In this document: positions 41,302-50,485 of the stretch, piece after piece
Position numbering within the stretch: the stretch's first letter is position 1
How the letters are laid out: the number at the start of each line of letters is the position of its first letter
NCBI RefSeq assembly: GCF_000399665.1
Contig: NZ_KB976986.1
Span: forward strand, 62,001 to 126,000
DNA from: Acinetobacter calcoaceticus ANC 3811
GTDB taxonomy: Bacteria; Pseudomonadota; Gammaproteobacteria; Pseudomonadales; Moraxellaceae
Direction: 5' to 3'
DNA: 64,000 nucleotides
The notes under the pieces: generated by a model
Told to the model about the DNA's origin: nothing
The model's database searches: none
What the model saw: the letters and a program-made list of their open reading frames with translations, nothing else
Program-made: the position numbers and the translations under genes

Positions 41302-42423
41302 TTATTTTTCTTCTTTAATTTTAAATAGAACACTCATACCCACTTTTAAATCTTGCACTGGACGCTCTGGCACAAGATGCAGTTTAAAGCTACGAATATC
41401 ATAGCCTCCAGTCTGGCGAGTCGTTTTTATGGTGGCAAATTCACCTTCAGCATCTATATTCTTAATTTTAAAATTCACATTCTGATTAAGCGCTGGAATG
41501 AATCCTTCAAGGGTTTTATTTTTATAAACAGAGGCATATTGATTTTCACCCACGTTTAAACTTACCCATAAATCATCATCTTCTAAAATGCTGACAACAG
41601 GTACACCCATAGCAACTAGCTCAGAAGGTTTACCATAAGTTTTTGAAACTGTACCTGAAATAGGAGAGAGTAAACGTGTTTCTTCCTCTAGCGCTTTTGC
41701 TTCGCCTACAGCTGCTTTTGCAATTTCAACCTGTGCATCTGCTGTAGATTTTTGTTGGCTTGTACTGCCACGTTTTGCACGAGCATATTGTTGATAAGAG
41801 GCCTCGCTTAATTCTTGAGCAGAGGTTTGTGCTGCGAGCATTTCATCTCGTCTTTGACGCGAAATGACCCCTTGTCTATATAAATTTTCACCACGCTGGT
41901 AAGTTGTTTTTGCAAGGTTTGCTTGTGCTTTCGTGCTTTGCCAGTTGGCATAAAGAGTATCGATATTTTCTTGTTGAGAACCACGATCTACCGTAGATTG
42001 AAGTGCTAAAGCAGATTGTAAGGTAGCCAAAGCCTGTTGCTTTTTAGCTTCTATTTCCGGGCTAACCAAACGAACAAGTGGCTGGCCTTTGGAAATTTTC
42101 TGGCCTTCTTGTACATAAATTTCTTCAATACGACTCGGAACTTTTGTACTTACGTGAATAGTTTCGGCTTCAACTCGACCTTGTAGTTCAATAGGCTTTG
42201 GCTGATAACTTTTCCACAAACCAAAAATAATTAAACCTAGTAGAGCAATAATGACTACACCAATAATCAGTTTAATTTTTGAATTTTTAGGTGGTTTGGA
42301 GTCACTTTTATTTGTGCTTGATTCTTGCTGATCACTAGCTTGATCATCTTTTTGAGCGTGATTGGTTTCTGCTGTATTCGCAACAGGAGCATCTTGTTCT
42401 GAATGAGCTGAGTCTTGATTCAT
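41302..42423 (-). CDS. HlyD/EmrA-like membrane fusion protein
   Basis: A 373-residue periplasmic adaptor. The ATG at 42423 is chosen for the strong GGGGGAG ribosome site; the frame runs further upstream into the tolC gene. In order: a low-complexity Gln/Ser/Asp-rich start, one membrane segment (LIIGVVIIALLGLIIFGLW, about residues 50-68), biotinyl-lipoyl half-motifs (RVEAETIHVSTKVPSRI and LLSPISGTVSKTYGKPSEL), a long coiled-coil hairpin between them and a beta-barrel. It links the inner membrane permeases with the TolC-like channel. Confidence 0.9.
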   Translation of the reverse strand: MNQDSAHSEQDAPVANTAETNHAQKDDQASDQQESSTNKSDSKPPKNSKIKLIIGVVIIALLGLIIFGLWKSYQPKPIELQGRVEAETIHVSTKVPSRIEEIYVQEGQKISKGQPLVRLVSPEIEAKKQQALATLQSALALQSTVDRGSQQENIDTLYANWQSTKAQANLAKTTYQRGENLYRQGVISRQRRDEMLAAQTSAQELSEASYQQYARAKRGSTSQQKSTADAQVEIAKAAVGEAKALEEETRLLSPISGTVSKTYGKPSELVAMGVPVVSILEDDDLWVSLNVGENQYASVYKNKTLEGFIPALNQNVNFKIKNIDAEGEFATIKTTRQTGGYDIRSFKLHLVPERPVQDLKVGMSVLFKIKEEK

Positions 42424-42436
42424 TTTATACTCCCCC

Positions 42437-43924
42437 TTAACGAATATAGTCGGTATGTGGTTGATTAACGTAAGCTTTAAACTGGTCAATTGAGCCGTGA
42501 CTTTGCAGTAAAGTTGCGAGTGACATGACATATTTATAAGCATTTAAAGCCATTTCAGTTTTTAACGCACTTAATGCATTTTGTGCATCAATCACTTGGG
42601 TTGTTGTACCCATTCCTTCGCGGAAAGAAAGCTCTTGGATACGTAGGTTTTCTTGAGCGGCATTTACGTTTCTTTGTAAGAGCTGATGACTTTGCTGAGC
42701 AGAGTTGAGTTCGTTATATGACTTATTCAAAAGACCTTCGATCTCTTGTTTAGTGCGTTCAGTCATGAGTTCAGAGGCATAGCGCTTCAATTCGGCAGCG
42801 TGAATATTCTTATTTTTATCTACACCTGAAAATAGGTTGTATTTTGCCATTACACCGACAATCCAGTTTTCATTTTTATCAAGAGCATATTCACCAAAGG
42901 CAAAAAGACTTGGTTTATTTGCGGCTTGTTGAGCTTGAATATTTACATTAGCCAGTTGAGTATCCATCTGCATTTTTTGTACAAGGCTAGATTTTTGCGA
43001 ATAACTGGTTAAAAGTGATTCTAGAGACTGGCTTGGGGTGTTATTTACAAATAATGGTGTACTTAAATCTATATTGTTTTGTTGATGTAAAAGATTATTA
43101 AGACTAAAGCGACTGGCATTTAAGTTGGCTTGAGTATTTTGTAAAGTACGTTCTGCATTATTACGCGCGACTTCAAATTGCATGCGTTGCCCTTTACTAA
43201 TAAATCCTTGCTGTTCGAGCTTTAGGGCATTGCTGTAATGTTTTTGCATCGCATTAAAGTTAAATAAACTACTTGCTACCAACTGCTGCTGTAATTGAAC
43301 ATTAAAATAGCTTTGTACCACTTCAAATCGCTGTATATCTTGTTGTTGCTGGCTTGAAAGCTCCGAGCGCTGTGCTTGAATATTTGCTAGTTTTTTTGCA
43401 CTGCTGGTTAAGCCACCTGTATAGAGTGGCATAACGACCGAAATAGAAGGGCGTACAACCTGATCTTCAATAGTCAGATTCGCATAATCTGGAAATCGGT
43501 TTATACCGTCATGGATAGTTTGATTTGCGCCTTCTTGAACTTGCCCAAGCACATCCGATGGAATGACATTGTTCCACTGTGAAAGTTTGTCATTCAGCCC
43601 TTGGCTTAAATCATTCTCAAGTTTTTGTTTAAAAGAACCAAGAGGTACATCGGTTTCACTATGAAAAGCATATGCTCTGACATTTAAATCAACTCGAGGT
43701 AATCCGAGGCCCTTTACTGCTTCAGCTTCTAATTGAGATGCTTGCTGTAACGCTTGATTGGCTTGAGTACTATAGGAACTTTTTAAAGCTTGTTGTTCTG
43801 CTTCAGCATAACTTAAACTTTGAGCATATAAATGATCAGTAAAAAAAAGGCCTAAAGCCAAAGCAAGATGTTTTGGTTTAAATGAAAACGGAAAAATAGA
43901 CTGTTTGTATCGATGTACTGGCAT
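42437..43924 (-). CDS. TolC-family outer membrane efflux protein
   Basis: A 495-residue outer membrane factor with signal-like N-terminus (LALALGLFFTDHLYAQS) and the two internal TolC repeats of coiled helices, e.g. SYAEAEQQALKSSYSTQAN and, near the end, ENLRIQELSFREGMGTTTQVIDAQNAL. I prefer the ATG at 43924 over the TTG at 43936. It is the first gene of the operon, with hlyD starting 13 bases after its stop. It forms the outer membrane channel of a three-part exporter. Confidence 0.9.
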   Translation of the reverse strand: MPVHRYKQSIFPFSFKPKHLALALGLFFTDHLYAQSLSYAEAEQQALKSSYSTQANQALQQASQLEAEAVKGLGLPRVDLNVRAYAFHSETDVPLGSFKQKLENDLSQGLNDKLSQWNNVIPSDVLGQVQEGANQTIHDGINRFPDYANLTIEDQVVRPSISVVMPLYTGGLTSSAKKLANIQAQRSELSSQQQQDIQRFEVVQSYFNVQLQQQLVASSLFNFNAMQKHYSNALKLEQQGFISKGQRMQFEVARNNAERTLQNTQANLNASRFSLNNLLHQQNNIDLSTPLFVNNTPSQSLESLLTSYSQKSSLVQKMQMDTQLANVNIQAQQAANKPSLFAFGEYALDKNENWIVGVMAKYNLFSGVDKNKNIHAAELKRYASELMTERTKQEIEGLLNKSYNELNSAQQSHQLLQRNVNAAQENLRIQELSFREGMGTTTQVIDAQNALSALKTEMALNAYKYVMSLATLLQSHGSIDQFKAYVNQPHTDYIR

Positions 43925-43936
43925 TTTAAATAACAA

Positions 43937-44310
43937 TTTTTTGGCATCCCTTATAGTTTAAATTTCTTGTTATTAAATTCAATTATCATATTGTTTATTA
44001 TACATTTGTATAAAAACCTTTTGATTTTAGCTCCTTTAATTATTGAATATTACTAAGCCAATATTTTTGTAATACCTCTCAAGGTATGTGAAATTATAAT
44101 CACAAGTCAAGTTGATCTTTTTGCTTAAAAATCTTTTTAAATTTGAAAGACGGTCATTAAAAGTATGGAAATAACAACAACAGTAATTGAAAAAATAAAC
44201 CTAAATACAGTCCAGCATTGAAATATTTACTTGAGAAGCTGCTGCAAGCTTAAGCAATCTGTGGTTAAATGCCATTTTTATTGTGTTTGACTTTATACAA
44301 GGGAAAAATC
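43937..44310. other. Divergent region between the efflux operon and serC
   Basis: No gene. It contains the palindrome at 43998-44013 and the serC ribosome site AAGGGAAAA (44299-44307). A divergent arrangement often hosts a shared regulator site, but no regulator gene is next to it. Confidence 0.4.
43998..44013. promoter_or_regulatory. Palindromic operator-like site upstream of tolC
   Basis: TTATACA-TT-TGTATAA is a perfect 7-bp inverted repeat 74 bases before the tolC start. It may bind a dimeric repressor that controls the efflux operon, but TATACA also looks like a -10 element. Confidence 0.35.
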
Positions 44311-45390
44311 ATGCGCGCGTACAATTTCTGTGCTGGTCCTGCTGCATTACCTACTGCCGTTTTAGAAAAAGCTCAACAAGAATTGTTGGATTGGCAAGGT
44401 AAAGGTCTATCCATCATGGAAATGAGTCACCGTAGTGCTGACTATGTTGCTGTAGCTGAAAAAGCTGAAGCAGATTTACGTAAGTTAATGAATATTCCAG
44501 AAAACTATAAAGTACTGTTTTTACAAGGCGGTGCGTCATTACAATTTTCTGCGATTCCTTTAAACCTTTTGGGTAAGAACAGTAAAGCTGATTATATTGA
44601 TACTGGCATCTGGTCTGAAAAAGCGTTAAAAGAAGCAAAGCGTTATGGCGACATTAATGTTGTAAATGCTGGTATTAAAATCGATGGCAAGTTCGCAATT
44701 TCTGAGCAAAGCGAATGGAATTTATCTGATGATGCAGCCTATGTACATTATGCAGATAATGAAACGATTGGTGGTTTACAGTTCGCAGGAATTCCTGATG
44801 TAAAAGCTCCACTCGTTTGTGACTATTCATCAAGTATTTTATCTGCTCCATTAGATGTGACCAAGTTTGGTTTGATCTATGCTGGCGCACAAAAAAATAT
44901 TGGTCCTGCTGGTTTAACAATTGTCATTATTCGTGATGACTTACTTGATCAAGCTAAACCAGAAATTCCAAGCATTTTAAAATATGGTGACCAAGCCAAA
45001 AATGGTTCTATGGTTAATACACCATCGACTTACGCTTGGTACTTGTCTGGTTTGGTATTTGAGTGGTTACTAGAGCAGGGTGGGGTAGATGCTATCCATA
45101 AAGTTAACCTTGAAAAAGCTCAATCATTATATGGTTATATCGATTCAAGCGATTTCTACAATAACCCGATTGCAATTCCGAACCGTTCAATTATGAATGT
45201 ACCGTTTACCTTGGCAGATGAAGCTTTAGACAAGCAATTCTTAAAAGAAGCGGAAGCAAACCATTTGTTGAATTTAGCTGGGCATCGTTCTGTAGGTGGT
45301 ATGCGTGCAAGTATTTATAATGCTGTGCCATTAGAAGGCGTACAGGCTTTAATTAGCTTTATGGATGATTTTGCAAAACGTAATGGTTAA
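44311..45390 (+). CDS. serC: Phosphoserine aminotransferase
   Basis: A 359-residue SerC, a PLP enzyme of serine synthesis (and of the pdxB pathway for PLP). The start MRAYNFCAGPAALPTAVLEK is diagnostic and fixes the ATG at 44311. LFLQGGASLQFSAIPLNLL and the PLP lysine in YAGAQKNIGPAGLT are the main blocks, with SVGGMRASIYNAV at the C-terminus. It stands alone and is ended by a terminator. Both serC and pdxB serve vitamin B6 synthesis, although they are 27 kb apart. Confidence 0.97.
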   Translation: MRAYNFCAGPAALPTAVLEKAQQELLDWQGKGLSIMEMSHRSADYVAVAEKAEADLRKLMNIPENYKVLFLQGGASLQFSAIPLNLLGKNSKADYIDTGIWSEKALKEAKRYGDINVVNAGIKIDGKFAISEQSEWNLSDDAAYVHYADNETIGGLQFAGIPDVKAPLVCDYSSSILSAPLDVTKFGLIYAGAQKNIGPAGLTIVIIRDDLLDQAKPEIPSILKYGDQAKNGSMVNTPSTYAWYLSGLVFEWLLEQGGVDAIHKVNLEKAQSLYGYIDSSDFYNNPIAIPNRSIMNVPFTLADEALDKQFLKEAEANHLLNLAGHRSVGGMRASIYNAVPLEGVQALISFMDDFAKRNG

Positions 45391-45405
45391 GCAAATCAAA
45401 TAAAT

Positions 45406-45436
45406 AAATAAAGCCCTCAAATGAGGGCTTTATTTT
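45406..45436. terminator. serC terminator
   Basis: AAATAAAGCCCTCA / TGAGGGCTTTATTT, a 14-bp stem with T-rich ends on both strands. Confidence 0.9.
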
Positions 45437-45453
45437 TGAATAAATTTTATAAA

Positions 45454-45600
45454 CTAAAAAGGCACTAAACCAAGTTGGTGCATGAATATGGCAGCTAAAA
45501 ACATACCCAATACAAAAAAACAAAACGCACCAGTATCGACCTTTACGCGCAGGCTACTAGATTGAATGAGGCTGGTAGTTTGTTCGGGTATAATCTTCAT
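45454..45600 (-). CDS. Possible 48-residue membrane peptide
   Basis: ATG at 45600 reads MKIIPEQTTSLIQSSSLRVK then a single membrane segment (GAFCFFVLGMFLAAIFM) and ends LGLVPF. TTAGG lies ahead of the start. The stop falls 18 bases before the serC terminator stem, which can also serve this strand. It lies downstream of the 45644-46582 gene in the same direction (43-base gap), so they may be co-transcribed. Function unknown. Confidence 0.5.
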   Translation of the reverse strand: MKIIPEQTTSLIQSSSLRVKVDTGAFCFFVLGMFLAAIFMHQLGLVPF

Positions 45601-45643
45601 TCAATAACCTAATTATTAAAATATTAGTGAAATTCAATTAGTT

Positions 45644-46576
45644 TCACTCCTTTTTAGCACAAATAGTCGCCTGAATCCAGATATTACCGCGAATATATTC
45701 GCCAATATTAAAGTTTTTATACAAATCGTTTTTGGTTGCAATGCGCACTAATATGGCAGGAAGATCATCTTCTAAAACCAAAGTAACATCATAAAGGGTA
45801 TATTCTGCCCCCATAAATGTCATAGAAGTTTTGCCAACAATATTACCTTGGAACCATGCTTCATCTTCTTGACCAAGATTTTCGCCATATAAATAAGCAA
45901 CCATTTTAGAAAAATCAACAGTTACAGGTTCTTGATCTTCTGAGGTTTTTGGCTGCCATTCATTAATGAGTTCCTGTAAGTTTTCAGGAGCGATACCATT
46001 ATGTTCAGTCAAAATCGCATTTAATGCACGGTGATGTTTAATTGAGGCTGGGTCATCAACAACAATTTTTTCGCCCGCTGGAACTGGTTCTAATTCATAA
46101 GCCCATGCATTAAATTGAACTTGATAGTCTTTAGTTTTGTCATATTGACAAGCGTTAACGCTAAATAAATTATCAAATGCATAAACCGTTGTATCTTTAT
46201 TTAGTTTTAAACTTAAAACAGCTTGTGTCGCAGAGTCACAAGTAATGATACGTTCAATTTTCGCATTATATTGATATGGGCTTTCAAAACTTGGAAAGGC
46301 TGTTTTGAGTGCGCGAGGTTTCTGATTTTCAACCGCAATAATCTGGTTGATTGTAACTTTTTGGTTTTGTGGGCCTTGAATCAACCAAAAAGATTGATCC
46401 ATATCTTCTTCATGTTCGCATAAGCCCATTGGCATTACGGGTGCATCAAGTGCTAGTCCTAACCATTTTGGTACATCTGTCTCAGGATGGGACGTCAATA
46501 GATTCCAATGTTCGCCATGACTACCAAAATTTTGGTCATTTACTTTAATTACTTCTGGACTGTTTTGATTTTTCAT
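45644..46576 (-). CDS. Uncharacterised soluble protein
   Basis: An approximately 310-residue acidic protein without signal peptide or membrane segment; the ATG at 46576 or that at 46582 could start it. I do not recognise a domain. Regularly spaced aromatic and Asp-rich strands (WNLLTSHPETDVPKWLGLAL, QSFWLIQGPQNQKVTINQI, YTLYDVTLVLEDDLPAILVR) suggest a beta-rich fold. It has ordinary base composition, so it looks like a conserved Acinetobacter gene rather than an import. Confidence 0.65.
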   Translation of the reverse strand: MKNQNSPEVIKVNDQNFGSHGEHWNLLTSHPETDVPKWLGLALDAPVMPMGLCEHEEDMDQSFWLIQGPQNQKVTINQIIAVENQKPRALKTAFPSFESPYQYNAKIERIITCDSATQAVLSLKLNKDTTVYAFDNLFSVNACQYDKTKDYQVQFNAWAYELEPVPAGEKIVVDDPASIKHHRALNAILTEHNGIAPENLQELINEWQPKTSEDQEPVTVDFSKMVAYLYGENLGQEDEAWFQGNIVGKTSMTFMGAEYTLYDVTLVLEDDLPAILVRIATKNDLYKNFNIGEYIRGNIWIQATICAKKE

Positions 46577-46841
46577 AAGCACGATGCTGTTGGGTTCACA
46601 TTACTTGTTATATTAAATCGAGGGTGTTTACTGTTTTTCAAGTCACCATATGTAAATTCTCTTGTAAAAGCACATATTTAGTCATTTAAACATAGATATT
46701 GCTTCTATTTATAAAAGAAAAGGTAGATCTGACTCTTAAGAAAACTTAAATACCAAATTAAAAATAAGTTTAATGTTTATTACTATTCACCTTAGAAATG
46801 CATCTGTTAGACTTATATTTTTAGTGGAAATAGAGAATAAC

Positions 46842-47312
46842 GTGCTGCCATTTAAATTATGGGTAGACGCAGACGCCTTACCAAGAATATTACGTGAAGT
46901 GATTTTGCGCGCATCAGATCGTTATCAGTTAGAAGTTATTTTTGTTGCTAATCAAAATGTTGGTATTACGCCTTCTGTTCGCATCAAGTCAATACAGGTT
47001 TTAAGTGGTGCCGATCAGGCTGATAAAGAAATAGTCGATCGCATGATTGAAAATGACATTGTCATTACGCAAGATATTCCACTAGCCGCTCAAGTGATTG
47101 AGAAAGGCGGAGTTGCTATTCATCCCCGAGGCGAAGTCTATACAACTGCGAATGTTAAAGCGCGGTTACATCTGCGTGATTTCATGGATACGCTTCGTGG
47201 TGCGGGTGTTCAAACTGGTGGGCCGCCACCTATTTCCGAGCGAGATAAGCGTGAATTTTCGAGTGCATTAGATCAAACAATTTTAAAGCAAAAACGTAAA
47301 GCAGCTAAGTGA
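46842..47312 (+). CDS. YaiI/YqxD-family (DUF188) protein
   Basis: A 156-residue DUF188 protein. The GTG at 46842 gives the standard N-terminus [20 protein letters not shown]; the frame extends upstream to 46773 without support. The family has a PIN-like nuclease fold, with the acidic residues in [21 protein letters not shown] and [15 protein letters not shown]. Function unknown. It ends 7 bases before the EamA gene, so the two are co-transcribed. Confidence 0.88.
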   Translation: MLPFKLWVDADALPRILREVILRASDRYQLEVIFVANQNVGITPSVRIKSIQVLSGADQADKEIVDRMIENDIVITQDIPLAAQVIEKGGVAIHPRGEVYTTANVKARLHLRDFMDTLRGAGVQTGGPPPISERDKREFSSALDQTILKQKRKAAK

Positions 47313-47319
47313 GCATCGC

Positions 47320-48228
47320 ATGCCATCGCAAACCAATTTGGCTTTAACCTATGCCTTGTTAGTGTTCATTTGGGCAACCACTCCATTGGCCATTGTTTGG
47401 AGTGTGTCTGATTTACATCTGATGTGGGCATTGTTGTTACGCTTTTTTATTGCATTGCCTTTGGCCGTGACCATATTACTGATTTTAAGAACACCTTTTC
47501 CGACTCATCGACAAGCAATTCATAGCTATATTGCTGGATCTTTTAGTTTAATTGGTTCTCAAATTTTTACCTATGCGGCTACCCAATATTTAAGTTCAGG
47601 CATGATTGCGCTTATGTTTGGTTTGGCGCCTATTATGGCTGGACTTATTGGCCGATTTGCATTTGGTCAGCAACTTTATAAGCTGCAATGGCTAGGTATG
47701 GCGATTGCAGTTAGCGGTTTAGCCATCATTTGTTTTAATGGCGCAAATCAGCATGTGCATCCGTTTGGTATCGTCCTTATGCTGATCAGTGTGTTTGTCT
47801 ATTCTTTTTCAATTTTTTGGGTCAAGAAAGTTAATGCACAGATTCAGCCTATGGCTCAGGCAACTGGTTCTATTTTAGTTTCTTCAATTTTGGCAAGTTG
47901 TCTTATTCCATTTATTTGGCAATATGCACCGACACATTTTCCAGAAGCTAAGTCTTTATTTGCTTTAATTTATACGGTACTGATGGCTTCATTAGTCGCC
48001 ATGTTCTGTTATTTCAAGCTTATACAAAATATTCAGGCAACGACTTTATCTTTAACAACGGTAATTACGCCAATGTTAGCCATGATGATTGGAGCTGCTT
48101 TAAATCACGAACAATTGTCGATTATGGTTTTTGTGGGGGCTTTAATTATCCTGTTTGGACTATTTTTATATTTCTATAAAGACATTCAAGCAAATCGAAA
48201 TTTTGTACGACATATTAAGTCTAAATAG
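47320..48228 (+). CDS. EamA-family (DMT) transporter
   Basis: A 302-residue protein with ten membrane segments in two EamA repeats: first half from about residue 5 (LALTYALLVFIWATTPLAIVW), second half from about residue 150 (FGIVLMLISVFVYSFSIFWV). These exporters move amino acids or metabolites out of the cell; the substrate is not predictable. The start is 7 bases behind yaiI. Confidence 0.87.
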   Translation: MPSQTNLALTYALLVFIWATTPLAIVWSVSDLHLMWALLLRFFIALPLAVTILLILRTPFPTHRQAIHSYIAGSFSLIGSQIFTYAATQYLSSGMIALMFGLAPIMAGLIGRFAFGQQLYKLQWLGMAIAVSGLAIICFNGANQHVHPFGIVLMLISVFVYSFSIFWVKKVNAQIQPMAQATGSILVSSILASCLIPFIWQYAPTHFPEAKSLFALIYTVLMASLVAMFCYFKLIQNIQATTLSLTTVITPMLAMMIGAALNHEQLSIMVFVGALIILFGLFLYFYKDIQANRNFVRHIKSK

Positions 48229-48487
48229 GAGAAGATTTGGGTAATTTGTTGAGCTTATTCATTAAATTGTTCTAATTCGTAGCGAAATGCATGATCAAAT
48301 TGATCTCCCAACTTAAGTAGTAGAAAATAGCGCAGCAATATAATATTAGGATTGTTAAGGAAAGGTCAGAACTTACTGATTTTTAAACCTTAATACAGCA
48401 TCTAACGATATGGCCAAATAGTAGATGTCGATGTAATTTGACATTAGCATCTGCTATTTCCCATCAATCACCTTGGATTTAGAAGGT

Positions 48488-49723
48488 ATGTTTAAACCAA
48501 TCTCACTGTATATAGGGTTGAGATATACTCGCGCAAGACGCAGTAATCATTTTATTTCTTTTATTGCATTGGTTTCGATGATCGGTTTGACACTAGGTGT
48601 CGCTGTGCTGATTACGGTACTTTCTGTGATGAACGGTTTCGATCGCGAATTGAAAAACCGTGTTTTGGGAATGGTGCCGCAAGCGACAGTTTCATCTACA
48701 CAAATCCTTACGGATTGGCCTGAACTGGTGAAGCGAGTTGAACATCATCCACATGTAACTGGGGTTGCACCTTTTACCCAATTGCAAGGTATGTTAACCG
48801 CGCAAGGGCAAGTCGCTGGTATTATGGTGACGGGTATTGACCCAAAATATGAAAAGAATGTGTCTATTATTCAAAATCATATTGTTGCTGGTAGCTTAGA
48901 CTCACTTAAAAAAGGGGAGTTTGGTATTGTCCTTGGTAAAGATATGGCTGATTCATTAGGCTTGCGTCTAAATGATAGTGTGACATTGGTTTTACCTGAA
49001 GCAACGCCATCTCCAGCGGGTGTAGTACCTCGTTTCAAGCGTTTTAAAGTAGTGGGGATTTTTAGTGTAGGTGCCGAAGTTGACTCTATGGTGGGCTATA
49101 TCGCTCTCTATGATGCGTCAACACTATTACGCTTACCAGATGGTGCCCAAGGTGTTCGTTTAAAACTAGATGATATTTTTGCAGCGCCACAAGTTGCAGA
49201 TGACTTGGTAAAAAGTTTACCAAGCAATTTCTACGCAACGAACTGGACCTATACGCATGGCAATCTGTTTAATGCCATTCAAATGGAAAAAACACTCGTT
49301 GGTTTGTTACTTGTACTTATCATTGTTGTTGCAGCATTTAATATCGTTTCGTCATTGGTTATGGTTGTAACAGATAAAAAATCAGATATTGCGATTTTGC
49401 GTACATTAGGCGCTTCGCCATCAATGATTACTAAAATATTTATGGTGCAAGGTACTGTCATTGGTGTGATTGGTACAGTTGCTGGTACAGTTTTAGGTGT
49501 AATTTTGGCTTTAACCATTAGTGATATCATTTCATGGTTTAACAATGTGTTAGGTTTAAATCTATTTGATGCTTACTTTGTGCATTACCTACCTTCTTAT
49601 TTAAGATGGCAAGATGTGACGATTATTGTGACTGTGTCTTTACTTCTCAGCTTCTTGGCAACGATTTATCCGGCACTTCGTGCGGCCAAAGTTCAACCTG
49701 CCGAGGCACTGCGTTATGAGTAA
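48488..49723 (+). CDS. LolC/E-type lipoprotein release permease (LolF-like)
   Basis: A 411-residue inner membrane protein with the MacB-like plan: a first membrane segment (FISFIALVSMIGLTLGVAVL), a large periplasmic domain (about residues 50-265) and three membrane segments at the end (LLVLIIVVAAFNIVSSLVMV onwards). MFKPISLYIGLRYTRARR is the family start, so I use the ATG at 48488. With LolD it frees lipoproteins from the inner membrane to LolA. There is only one such permease here, and lolD follows with no lolE. The LolDF arrangement known in Francisella and Acinetobacter would explain this. Confidence 0.9.
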   Translation: MFKPISLYIGLRYTRARRSNHFISFIALVSMIGLTLGVAVLITVLSVMNGFDRELKNRVLGMVPQATVSSTQILTDWPELVKRVEHHPHVTGVAPFTQLQGMLTAQGQVAGIMVTGIDPKYEKNVSIIQNHIVAGSLDSLKKGEFGIVLGKDMADSLGLRLNDSVTLVLPEATPSPAGVVPRFKRFKVVGIFSVGAEVDSMVGYIALYDASTLLRLPDGAQGVRLKLDDIFAAPQVADDLVKSLPSNFYATNWTYTHGNLFNAIQMEKTLVGLLLVLIIVVAAFNIVSSLVMVVTDKKSDIAILRTLGASPSMITKIFMVQGTVIGVIGTVAGTVLGVILALTISDIISWFNNVLGLNLFDAYFVHYLPSYLRWQDVTIIVTVSLLLSFLATIYPALRAAKVQPAEALRYE

Positions 49724-50402
49724 AATTGTTTTAGAAGCAAAAGATATCTACAAACATTTTGATGATGGTAAATCTAAGGTTGAAGTCATTAAAGGTCTTT
49801 CTTTACAAGTTGAAGCTGGGCAGTTTGTTTCGATTGTTGGTGCGAGTGGTTCAGGTAAAAGTACTTTACTTCATGCGCTAGGCGGCCTAGAGCAACCAAC
49901 GCAAGGGCAAGTATTTTTAAATGGTCAGCGTTTTGATAATTTAGGTGAAGCCGAGCGTGGTTTTCAACGTAACAAATACCTTGGTTTTGTTTATCAATTT
50001 CACCATTTGTTACCTGAGTTTACTGCGCTTGAAAATGTGGCAATGCCGCTTATGCTTCGACCAGATAGCCAATACAAATCGGTAAAAGCACAAGCTGAAT
50101 ATTTACTAGACCGAGTGGGATTATCTCATCGTATGGATCACCAGCCAGGTGAGCTTTCGGGCGGTGAGCGCCAACGTGTTGCTTTGGCTCGTGCTTTGGT
50201 CACTCAACCTGCGGTTGTTTTAGCCGATGAACCTACAGGAAACCTTGATCGTAAAACAGCTCTAGGTATTTTTGAATTACTGACTGATCTTAAGAAAGAA
50301 CTCAACATGGCTATGCTGATTGTGACTCATGATGAACAGTTGGCTCAGGCAGCAGATTCAATCTTACATATGGAAGATGGTCTTTGGGTCAGCGGTTCTT
50401 AA
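49716..50402 (+). CDS. lolD: LolD, ATPase of lipoprotein release
   Basis: A 228-residue ABC ATPase. The ATG at 49716 overlaps the permease stop by 8 bases. Walker A GASGSGKST (about residues 42-50), signature LSGGERQRVALARAL, Walker B VLADEPTGNLD and the H-loop VTHD are all present. It powers lipoprotein release with the permease encoded just upstream. Confidence 0.95.
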   Translation: MSKIVLEAKDIYKHFDDGKSKVEVIKGLSLQVEAGQFVSIVGASGSGKSTLLHALGGLEQPTQGQVFLNGQRFDNLGEAERGFQRNKYLGFVYQFHHLLPEFTALENVAMPLMLRPDSQYKSVKAQAEYLLDRVGLSHRMDHQPGELSGGERQRVALARALVTQPAVVLADEPTGNLDRKTALGIFELLTDLKKELNMAMLIVTHDEQLAQAADSILHMEDGLWVSGS

Positions 50403-50427
50403 AAAATTGTCATTAAATCACATTGTT

Positions 50428-50450
50428 AAAGCCCACACAGTTGGGCTTTA
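50428..50450 (+). terminator. lolD terminator
   Basis: AAAGCCCA / TGGGCTTT with a 5-6 base loop, then AATTTTG; the T run is short. Confidence 0.65.
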
Positions 50451-50485
50451 ATTTTGCCCCTAAAAAGATAACGATATGACTTTAA

